A DNA stretch of 6,485 nt. It comes from Flavobacteriaceae bacterium (GTDB lineage Bacteria > Bacteroidota > Bacteroidia > Flavobacteriales > Flavobacteriaceae). The notes beneath the pieces are model-generated. The model was not told the origin of the DNA. It saw only the letters and a list, made by a program, of their open reading frames with translations, and did not search any database. This document shows positions 1 through 5,660 of this stretch, piece by piece. The position numbers and the translations under genes were made by a program. Location of the stretch: contig JAUYUF010000293.1 in NCBI GenBank assembly GCA_030694835.1, positions 1 to 6,485 of the forward strand, written 5' to 3'. Each line of letters opens with the position of its first letter. Position 1 is the first letter of the stretch.

Positions 1-279
1 GCTGCAACTTTGCCAGTTACTTTGGTGATGCTAGAAGCCATTAGAGATTATTACTACGAAACTGGAATTATGATAGGAATGAAACCTGCTGGTGGGATTT
101 CTAATGCAAAATTAGCCTTACAATATTTGTTGATGGTTAAAGAAACCCTTGGCGGTAAATGGCTAAACAATCAATATTTTAGATTCGGAGCCAGTAGTTT
201 AGCTAATGATGTGTTGATGCAAATTATGAAACAAAAATCTGGTATTTACCAATCACAAGATTATTTTTCTAAAGTATAA
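1..279 (+). CDS. deoC: deoxyribose-phosphate aldolase, C-terminal part (5' end outside window)
   Basis: The reading frame is open from the first base and ends at TAA 277-279, so only the last 92 residues are visible and the start lies upstream. The family (EC 4.1.2.4, cytoplasmic) cleaves 2-deoxyribose-5-phosphate to glyceraldehyde-3-phosphate and acetaldehyde in deoxynucleoside breakdown. Visible hallmarks are MKPAGGI at visible residues 27-33, whose Lys (codon 82-84) matches the conserved second lysine that tunes the Schiff-base lysine, and the phosphate-binding FRFGASSL near the end. The Schiff-base lysine itself is upstream. The spacing of these motifs and the extra tail after the last helix (SGIYQSQDYFSKV) resemble the long, human DERA-like form more than the shorter E. 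coli enzyme. Two aldehyde dehydrogenase genes follow on the same strand, which fits disposal of the acetaldehyde product. The identification is firm; the long-form subtype is from remembered sequences. Confidence 0.93.
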   Translation, partial: AATLPVTLVMLEAIRDYYYETGIMIGMKPAGGISNAKLALQYLLMVKETLGGKWLNNQYFRFGASSLANDVLMQIMKQKSGIYQSQDYFSKV

Positions 280-320
280 ATCAATTGACCCTTCGACTTC
301 GCTCAGGGCAGGCAATTGAT
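280..320. repeat. Interspersed palindromic repeat (REP-like) inside an 8-bp inverted repeat
   Basis: The core CCCTTCGACTTCGCTCAGGG (289-308) lies directly after the deoC stop codon. The core has CCCT/AGGG ends that can pair. It is enclosed by ATCAATTG (280-287) and CAATTGAT (313-320), so the whole unit can fold as a cruciform or RNA hairpin. Because CAATTG is itself palindromic, the flanks can also be read as a 7-base direct repeat CAATTGA (282-288 and 313-319). From memory, very similar 18-20 base cores recur as intergenic repeats in Bacteroidota and some other phyla. In this position it could end or protect the deoC transcript, although no U-tract follows it. Confidence 0.6.
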
Positions 321-331
321 AATTAACAATG

Positions 332-352
332 AAAAATTAAAAATTAAAAATA
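332..352. repeat. Short tandem repeat, three copies of a 7-base A/T unit
   Basis: Three consecutive 7-base units read AAAAATT, AAAAATT and AAAAATA. This is low-complexity DNA in the deoC-ALDH gap, and A-tracts phased this way may bend DNA upstream of the next gene. No function is shown. Similar A/T-rich strings are common between flavobacterial genes. Confidence 0.5.
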
Positions 353-378
353 TTTAAATGAAGAATAGAATTGAAGTG

Positions 379-406
379 TTTAAGAAAAAAAGTTATTGAT
401 AATTTG
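379..406 (+). promoter_or_regulatory. Weak candidate Bacteroidota-type promoter for the ALDH pair
   Basis: TAATTTG (400-406) resembles the Bacteroidota -7 box TAnnTTTG with one spacer base missing, and TTTA (379-382) stands 17 bases before it where a TTTG -33 box would be expected. Both boxes are imperfect and the region is A/T-rich, so a chance match is likely. If real, the ALDH pair could be transcribed separately from deoC with an untranslated leader of about 45-50 bases that contains the 11-base direct repeats. Confidence 0.2.
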
Positions 407-421
407 TCTTTGATTTTTTTC

Positions 422-448
422 AATCTTTCAATTTTTTAATCTTTCAAT
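422..448. repeat. 11-base direct repeat just upstream of the ALDH start
   Basis: AATCTTTCAAT occurs at 422-432 and again at 438-448, with starts 16 bases apart and a run of T between. The second copy ends 12 bases before the ATG at 461. A 16-base offset is about one and a half helical turns, so the copies would not lie on the same face of the helix. The repeat could be a regulatory site or simply slippage in A/T-rich DNA. Confidence 0.45.
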
Positions 449-460
449 AATTATAGCCCG

Positions 461-1927
461 ATGACAAAAAAACATACCATAGATTTTAGTTCAGATTGGA
501 ACTTAGATCCAGCACCTGAGAGTACCGCTACAATCAAATTAAAAGAAAAGTACGATTTATATATAAATGGGAAATTTGTAGCCCCAAAATCAGGTGTATA
601 TTTCGACACAATTAATCCTGCTACTGAAGAAGTACTGTGTCAAGTTGCAAGAGCAAATGCTGATGATATTGATTTTGCAGTAAAATCAGCAAGAAAAGCT
701 TATAATACCACTTGGTCAAAATTGTCTGGTAAAGAACGTGGAAAATATATGTACAGAATTGCCAGAATTATTCAAGAAAGAGCAAGAGAATTTGCGATTG
801 TTGAATCGTTAGATGGAGGAAAACCAATTCGCGAATCACGTGATATTGATATTCCATTAGCAGCAGCACATTTCTTTTATTATGCAGGATGGGCAGATAA
901 GCTAGAATATGCATTTCCAAATAGAAAGCCTTCACCTATAGGTGTTGCAGGACAAATTATTCCATGGAATTTCCCATTATTAATGGCATCATGGAAAATT
1001 GCTCCAGCTATTGCTGCAGGAAATACGGTAGTTATTAAATCATCAAAATCAACACCTTTAACCTTGCATTTATTAGCGGAGGTTATTCATGAAGCTGGAC
1101 TTCCAGCCGGTGTTGTAAATATTATTTCTGGTAATGGAGAAACGGGTTCATTTATTGTTGAACATCCTGATGTTGATAAAATTGCATTTACAGGTTCTAC
1201 AGAAGTTGGAAAAATAATTATGAGATCAATAACGGGTACTCATAAAAAAGCATCTATGGAATTAGGTGGTAAAGCAGCTAATATCATTTTTGAAGATGCA
1301 CCATTAGATCAAGCTGTAGAAGGAATTATCAACGGAATATTCTTTAATCAAGGTCATGTTTGTTGTGCCGGTTCTCGTTTGTACGTTCAAGAATCAGTTT
1401 TTGATAAAGTTTTACAGAAACTAAAAGACAGATTACAATCACTTAAAATTGGCGATCCGTTGGATAAAAACACCGATATAGGAGCGATCAACTCTAAAGA
1501 TCAGTTAAAAGATATCAATAAATATATTGAAATTGGGTTGCAAGAAGGAGCACATATTTATCAACCAGATTGCGTATTACCATCTAAAGGTTTTTGGTGT
1601 AAACCTACTTTATTCACGAATGTTTCGCAATCTAACAGAATTACCCAGGAAGAAATTTTTGGCCCTGTACTAGCCATTCAAACATTTAGAACCATAGATG
1701 AGGTTATCGAAAAAGCAAATAATTCACCTTATGGATTATCAGCTGGAGTTTGGACCGATAAAGGGTCTAAGATTTTTAATATGACCACGAAACTAAAGGC
1801 AGGAGTTGTTTGGGCAAATACCTTTAATAAATTTGATCCAGCATCGCCTTTTGGTGGTTATAAAGAAAGTGGTTTTGGTAGAGAAGGTGGAGTTCACGGT
1901 TTAGGAGAATATTTAAAATTTGATTAA
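461..1927 (+). CDS. aldehyde dehydrogenase, catalytically complete (ALDH16-like first module)
   Basis: A 488-residue soluble NAD(P)-dependent aldehyde dehydrogenase oxidising an aldehyde to an acid; acetaldehyde from the upstream aldolase is the likely substrate (inference). The order is canonical: IIPWNFP with Asn170 of the oxyanion hole; NTVVIKSS with cofactor Lys193; FTGSTEVG 243-250 of the Rossmann loop; MELGGK with general-base Glu267; FFNQGHVCCAGSR with nucleophile Cys301; EEIFGP with Glu398. The position after Lys193 that is usually Glu (KPAE) is Lys196 here. The chain stops soon after HGLGEYLKFD, without the final beta strand (usually KTVxxxI-like) that classical ALDHs use to oligomerise. 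The ATG at 461 has no recognisable Shine-Dalgarno, which is usual in this group. An N-terminal lead of about 30 residues precedes the fold. The next gene starts 11 bases later, so the two are almost certainly co-transcribed. Family certain; ALDH16 relationship inferred. Confidence 0.95.
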   Translation: MTKKHTIDFSSDWNLDPAPESTATIKLKEKYDLYINGKFVAPKSGVYFDTINPATEEVLCQVARANADDIDFAVKSARKAYNTTWSKLSGKERGKYMYRIARIIQERAREFAIVESLDGGKPIRESRDIDIPLAAAHFFYYAGWADKLEYAFPNRKPSPIGVAGQIIPWNFPLLMASWKIAPAIAAGNTVVIKSSKSTPLTLHLLAEVIHEAGLPAGVVNIISGNGETGSFIVEHPDVDKIAFTGSTEVGKIIMRSITGTHKKASMELGGKAANIIFEDAPLDQAVEGIINGIFFNQGHVCCAGSRLYVQESVFDKVLQKLKDRLQSLKIGDPLDKNTDIGAINSKDQLKDINKYIEIGLQEGAHIYQPDCVLPSKGFWCKPTLFTNVSQSNRITQEEIFGPVLAIQTFRTIDEVIEKANNSPYGLSAGVWTDKGSKIFNMTTKLKAGVVWANTFNKFDPASPFGGYKESGFGREGGVHGLGEYLKFD

Positions 1928-1938
1928 AAATTAAACTT

Positions 1939-2820
1939 ATGTCAAGAATTGAAGTTTTAAAAACATATAAGATTTTTATTGGAGGTCAATTTCCAAGAAC
2001 AGAATCGGGAAGGTATTATCCATTAAAACATAACAACAAAATTATAGCAAACATGTGCTTATCATCTGTAAAAGATTTTAGAAACGCAGTAGTTTCTGCT
2101 AAATCAGCTCAAGGATCTTGGTCTGGAAAAACGGCTTATAATAGAAGTCAGATTTTATATAGAATGGCTGAGGTTTTAGAAGGAAGAAAAGCGCAGTTTA
2201 TTACTGAATTGGAAACTCAAGGAATCAATACGAAAAATGCCATTCAAGAAGTTGAATTGAGTATTGATCGATTGATTTATTATGCTGGATGGTGCGATAA
2301 ATACGTACAAATGCACAGTAGTGTAAATCCAGTTTCTGGCAGTTTCTTTAACTTTTCTGTCCCAGAACCAATGGGTGTTATAGCTGTTATAGCTCCAGAA
2401 GATAGTGGTTTATTAGGTTTAATAACTCAAATTTGTAGCATTATTGCAGGTGGAAATACTTGTGTAGTACTTGCTTCTGAGCACTTACCATTGTGTGCTA
2501 TTTCTTTTGCCGAAGTGATTGCAACTTCTGATGTTCCAGGTGGAGTAGTGAATATTATTACTGGAAAAGCATCTGAATTAATCAATAATTTTGCATCGCA
2601 CATGAACGTGAATGCTATTTTATACTGTGGTTCTGATAAGAAAGTTATTAAGACTGTTCAAGATTTATCTATTGAAAACATTAAACGTGTTATAATTCGT
2701 GAAAACAGTGATTATTTCGATGCTAAACACGATAACCTATACTATATATTTGATTTTCAAGAAACTAAAACTACTTGGCATCCAATTGAACAAGTTGGAG
2801 GTTCAGGAAGTGGTTATTAA
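1939..2820 (+). CDS. truncated, non-catalytic aldehyde dehydrogenase-family protein (ALDH16-like second module)
   Basis: This 293-residue protein is homologous to the first two-thirds of its upstream neighbour: YKIFIGGQF (10-18) matches YDLYINGKF, YYAGWCDKY (114-122) matches YYAGWADKL, and VPGGVVNIITG (199-209) matches LPAGVVNIISG. It then ends before the catalytic domain, so the nucleophilic Cys and the general-base Glu are absent. Cofactor residues have decayed too: PWNFP is replaced by APEDSG (152-157), the Lys of VIKSS by Leu178, and FTGS by YCGS (229-232). It is therefore a pseudo-enzyme, probably a structural partner of the preceding ALDH. Residues 276-283 (TKTTWHPI) resemble the C-terminal oligomerisation strand of a normal ALDH, followed by a Gly/Ser-rich tail. 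The frame is intact with an ATG start and normal codon use, so it is a maintained gene rather than a pseudogene. The combined length of the pair (781) is close to single-chain ALDH16. Confidence 0.85.
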   Translation: MSRIEVLKTYKIFIGGQFPRTESGRYYPLKHNNKIIANMCLSSVKDFRNAVVSAKSAQGSWSGKTAYNRSQILYRMAEVLEGRKAQFITELETQGINTKNAIQEVELSIDRLIYYAGWCDKYVQMHSSVNPVSGSFFNFSVPEPMGVIAVIAPEDSGLLGLITQICSIIAGGNTCVVLASEHLPLCAISFAEVIATSDVPGGVVNIITGKASELINNFASHMNVNAILYCGSDKKVIKTVQDLSIENIKRVIIRENSDYFDAKHDNLYYIFDFQETKTTWHPIEQVGGSGSGY

Positions 2821-2842
2821 TCCAATTAAGATATTATAACAG

Positions 2843-2880
2843 AAAACCCGATAAATTACTTATCGGGTTTTTATTTTTTA
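2843..2880. terminator. Rho-independent terminator between convergent genes
   Basis: A perfect 12-bp stem (AAAACCCGATAA at 2843-2854 with its complement at 2860-2871) closes a 5-base loop and runs into a T-rich tract on the plus strand, 22 bases after the second ALDH stop. Read on the minus strand the stem ends in TTTT with further T-rich sequence, and it lies 25 bases past the end of the RemB-like gene. It can therefore serve both converging transcripts. Confidence 0.88.
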
Positions 2881-2882
2881 AC

Positions 2883-2898
2883 AGCAAATTAATTTGCT
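2883..2898. repeat. Perfect 16-bp palindrome overlapping the remB-like stop codon
   Basis: AGCAAATTAATTTGCT is its own reverse complement and covers the last two bases of the minus-strand TAG stop (2897-2899). As RNA it could form a short, weak hairpin ahead of the main terminator; as DNA it has the shape of a dimeric protein-binding site. No function is evident. Confidence 0.4.
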
Positions 2899-4978
2899 AA
2901 AAATCAAAATACCAATTAAATAAATCAGTTCTAAATCCGATGTTAAACCAGGCAGTATTGGTTTTATTAAATGTATTAGTAGGTAAATCTGGGTTAAAAT
3001 TGCGATAAGTAATTCCGCCAAATAGTTTTAAGTTAGTTGCCGGATTGATTAGATAACCTACTTGTAAATCGCCTATAAAAATCTTTGCAGTATTTCCTTG
3101 TCCAATTTTGTTTCCATAATTGGAAGCTCTGTCATCATTATCTTTAAAAACATCGCCCCCATAACTTTTTTGATTTGTTGAAGTGTTGAAATCAAATCCT
3201 TTTTCACCTAACACTAATTTGGCATTTCCAAACCATCGATCTTTAGTATAACGAGCAATTCCGATGAATTCTCTAAAATTAGCACCCCATAAATGTGCCA
3301 TGGGTTGGTTGTTATGTCCATAGTTCATCAGCAATTCATCGTGTGAATAGGTGTAAGGATTTACAGCATTATATTCTGCTTGAAGATATAAATGATCAAT
3401 CTTAAATGCATTGAAATATTTAACCCCTAATTGAATCCCAAATTTGTTGGACCAATAACCATTTCCATTGGCAATTTCACCCACTCTAAAATCATCAATG
3501 ATTAATTGAGAATAGAGTGCAATTTTTTCATTCCATTTGTATTTGGTGCTCAATCCCAACATTGTATTTCCAGAGCGAGAACCAGTTTCAAACTCAATAT
3601 TGGTTAAGAAAATAATTGGATTGATAAAATTGACATCCATTCCTCGGTTGTTGCTTTTATCCCACATGGCAGCTTCAAAAAGGCCAATATTCAATTTTTT
3701 TGTCACATTCAAACTTAAATAATGAATGGCTAAATATTTTTGAGCATAGGCTCCGTTTACAGTTGCTTCTCTTCTAACATCTTGAGTCCACATCCATAAG
3801 TTGGTATATTTCAATTTCCAGAAGGAAGTATTGATTTTTAAATAGGGATAAGGCGATGTAACATCAGACAAAAACAAAGATCGATAACCATCACCTATAA
3901 AATTTTTACCATGTCCAAATTGAAGATTAAATATTTTGTTCGGACTATAAGAAATATAACCTTCTGTTACTGGATAATCATAAGCATCTGTTTGGAAGGG
4001 TTTTGCAATACCTCTTCCAGGAATGATGGCAGGATTTCCACCGTCTGGTTTGATGGACTCTGCATATTTATTAAAATACTCAGAAAATCGTCCTTGACTT
4101 TCATAGATTGTGGCAGAAAAATTGAGATTTTTACCAATACCACCATTGGTAGTTATTGCTCGGGTATTGTTGTAAGTATAGCTAAAATCATCAGCATTAT
4201 CTTTTCCAAGTTGTAAATCAGCGGCAGGATCTAAAGTAAACCAATAATCGTCAGCTTTTATCTGAACCATATGTTCATTCCACAATTTGCGTCCCCACCA
4301 ACCAGATCTATTTTTTAACAAGTCCTTTTTTTGTTGATTTAAGTCCACATAATTCATCGCTTCTAAATAAATAAATGGTTTTGCTGAGGTATGTGTATTT
4401 GTAGAATTTTGATAATAATAGTCTAGGCTACTATAATCCTGTGATGAAAATGGAATATTTAAATGACTTTGATGCTCTAAAAATTCATTATTTTCAGAAG
4501 TATATTTTAATGCTTCTTGATTTTTAACCAAATATTGATTGGTTAATTCTGTAGATTTTTGTTTCGTTTTATCAATCACTAATTCTTCACCTAAAGGAAA
4601 ATGAAGCGGTAATACAAACTGCATTTCTGTGTTGAGATTGTTATAAGTCGATGGTTTTATTGTTGGGAAAGTTTTGAAAACTCTCAGTACTTCGGTTTTA
4701 AATTCTGGATAAGGAGAATTAACATATAAGACTTTAAATTGACCTTTATTATCTACAATAAATGTAATTGTTACATTACCCTTAAAATTTTCATCAAGTA
4801 ATTTTTGTGGAATCTTAAGTTCACTCGTAACTATTTTATTGACTTGTTCGTAAAAACATTTTTCCAAATCATCAACCGAAATGGATTTACAATCGTCAAA
4901 AACAGGAAATTTTTCAACTTGACTATAAGCAATTTGAAATATCAAAAAAGAGATCAGAAAAACAACAAACTTTTTCAC
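2897..4978 (-). CDS. remB: RemB-like outer-membrane beta-barrel protein with N-terminal TonB-CTD-like domain
   Basis: A 693-residue exported protein. Residues 1-19 are a signal peptide (MKKF, hydrophobic core, cleavage likely after AYS, before Gln20). Residues 24-128 read like a TonB C-terminal domain: FPVFDDC with Cys30, KCFYEQV with Cys41, NVTITFIVDNKGQ (68-80), and a final strand ending LPLHFPL. A low-complexity linker (about 130-200) leads to a large domain of alternating aromatic strands, including FGHGKNFIGDGYRSLFLSD (354-372) and YLQAEYNAVNPYTYSH (531-546), ending in a C-terminal Phe as outer-membrane barrels do. This matches proteins annotated as gliding motility protein RemB, related in style to Wzi capsule-assembly barrels. 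RemB is linked to gliding in Flavobacterium johnsoniae; its biochemical role is unclear. The start is GTG at 4978, chosen because it gives a complete signal peptide. The gene begins 23 bases after a sugar acetyltransferase gene, suggesting an operon and a surface-polysaccharide role. The barrel is confident; the name is from recall. Confidence 0.75.
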   Translation of the reverse strand: MKKFVVFLISFLIFQIAYSQVEKFPVFDDCKSISVDDLEKCFYEQVNKIVTSELKIPQKLLDENFKGNVTITFIVDNKGQFKVLYVNSPYPEFKTEVLRVFKTFPTIKPSTYNNLNTEMQFVLPLHFPLGEELVIDKTKQKSTELTNQYLVKNQEALKYTSENNEFLEHQSHLNIPFSSQDYSSLDYYYQNSTNTHTSAKPFIYLEAMNYVDLNQQKKDLLKNRSGWWGRKLWNEHMVQIKADDYWFTLDPAADLQLGKDNADDFSYTYNNTRAITTNGGIGKNLNFSATIYESQGRFSEYFNKYAESIKPDGGNPAIIPGRGIAKPFQTDAYDYPVTEGYISYSPNKIFNLQFGHGKNFIGDGYRSLFLSDVTSPYPYLKINTSFWKLKYTNLWMWTQDVRREATVNGAYAQKYLAIHYLSLNVTKKLNIGLFEAAMWDKSNNRGMDVNFINPIIFLTNIEFETGSRSGNTMLGLSTKYKWNEKIALYSQLIIDDFRVGEIANGNGYWSNKFGIQLGVKYFNAFKIDHLYLQAEYNAVNPYTYSHDELLMNYGHNNQPMAHLWGANFREFIGIARYTKDRWFGNAKLVLGEKGFDFNTSTNQKSYGGDVFKDNDDRASNYGNKIGQGNTAKIFIGDLQVGYLINPATNLKLFGGITYRNFNPDLPTNTFNKTNTAWFNIGFRTDLFNWYFDF

Positions 4979-5001
4979 AAATTTTATTTTAAAACTGAAA
5001 T

Positions 5002-5577
5002 TTAGGAAATTTTAGTAACGAAATCATCTTTTAATAAATATACTTGTTGACTTTCTTTGCAAACTGCATTTCCATTTTTATCAAATTCTAATCGATGACC
5101 ATATTCACTAACCCAACCAATTTGTTTTGATGGATTTCCAACGACCAATGCATAGGGTTTAATTTCTTTGGTAACTACAGCACCTGCTCCAACTAAAGCA
5201 TATTCGCCAATATTATTACCACATACTATGGTTGCATTTGCACCAATACTGGCACCTTTTTTTACAATCGTTTGTAGATATTCATCTCTACGTATAATAG
5301 CACTTCGCGGATTAATGACATTGGTAAAAACCATTGACGGACCTAGAAACACATCATCTTCGCAAATTACACCTGTATAAATTGAAACATTGTTTTGAAC
5401 CTTGACATTATTACCCAAAGTTACTTGAGGTGAAACAACGACATTCTGTCCAATATTACATCGTTCACCAATTATGCAGTTTGGCATAATGTGACTAAAA
5501 TGCCAAATTTTAGTTCCTTTTCCAATAATACAACCTTCATCAACTATAGCTGTTTCATGTGCAAAATAATCAGTCAT
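5002..5577 (-). CDS. wlbB: hexapeptide-repeat sugar N-acetyltransferase, WbpD/WlbB type
   Basis: A 191-residue cytoplasmic left-handed beta-helix acetyltransferase. Family members transfer acetyl from acetyl-CoA to the 3-amino group of UDP-2-acetamido-3-amino-2,3-dideoxyglucuronate, a step toward di-N-acetylated uronic acids in O-antigen or capsule. Hexapeptide repeats run from about residue 8 to 135 (AIVDEG, CIIGKG, CIIGER, NIGQNV, TLGNNV and later IGANATIVCG, IGEYALVGAG). Family-specific segments are KVQNNVSIY (59-67), the loop GPSMVFTNVINPRS (79-92), VKKGASIGAN (105-114) and GNPSKQIGWVSEYG (147-160), followed by a short C-terminal tail with AVC (171-173). Length matches the family. The ATG at 5577 lies about 20-30 bases beyond the terminator of the upstream TonB gene, so it probably has its own promoter, and it leads into the RemB-like gene. 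The partner dehydrogenase, aminotransferase and epimerase genes are not in the window, so the exact sugar is unproven. Confidence 0.85.
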   Translation of the reverse strand: MTDYFAHETAIVDEGCIIGKGTKIWHFSHIMPNCIIGERCNIGQNVVVSPQVTLGNNVKVQNNVSIYTGVICEDDVFLGPSMVFTNVINPRSAIIRRDEYLQTIVKKGASIGANATIVCGNNIGEYALVGAGAVVTKEIKPYALVVGNPSKQIGWVSEYGHRLEFDKNGNAVCKESQQVYLLKDDFVTKIS

Positions 5578-5605
5578 ATGAGTTATTTAGTAGCACGAAA
5601 ATACT

Positions 5606-5641
5606 AAATAAAAAATAAAAAATCCCGATTATATCGGGATT
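5606..5641 (-). terminator. Rho-independent terminator after the TonB-family gene
   Basis: A 9-bp perfect stem (AATCCCGAT at 5621-5629 with ATCGGGATT at 5633-5641, 3-base loop) is followed on the minus strand by a long T-rich tract at 5620-5606. It begins 19 bases past the TonB-gene stop. It implies that the TonB gene and the acetyltransferase/RemB pair are largely separate transcripts although all three genes point the same way. Confidence 0.88.
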
Positions 5642-5660
5642 CAGTTTTAGGAATTAAAAT

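Noticed and set aside
1939..2820. Second ALDH as a decaying pseudogene
   Set aside because: The frame is uninterrupted for 293 codons, has an ATG start, ends in a structured strand-like tail before a strong terminator, and sits 11 bases from its partner, which argues for a maintained gene.
3537..4216. Plus-strand ORFs of 61 and 101 codons opposite the RemB-like gene
   Set aside because: They lie entirely inside a long coding gene on the other strand, show no recognisable motif, and are explained as antisense shadows.
4805..5380. Plus-strand ORFs of 66 and 70 codons opposite the RemB-like start and the acetyltransferase
   Set aside because: Antisense shadows; the minus-strand proteins have clear family motifs throughout.
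5596..5603. Possible -7 promoter box TATTTTCG (minus strand) before the acetyltransferase
   Set aside because: It is one mismatch from TAnnTTTG, but no -33 TTTG is present at the right distance and the region is the T-tract of a terminator, so chance matches are expected.
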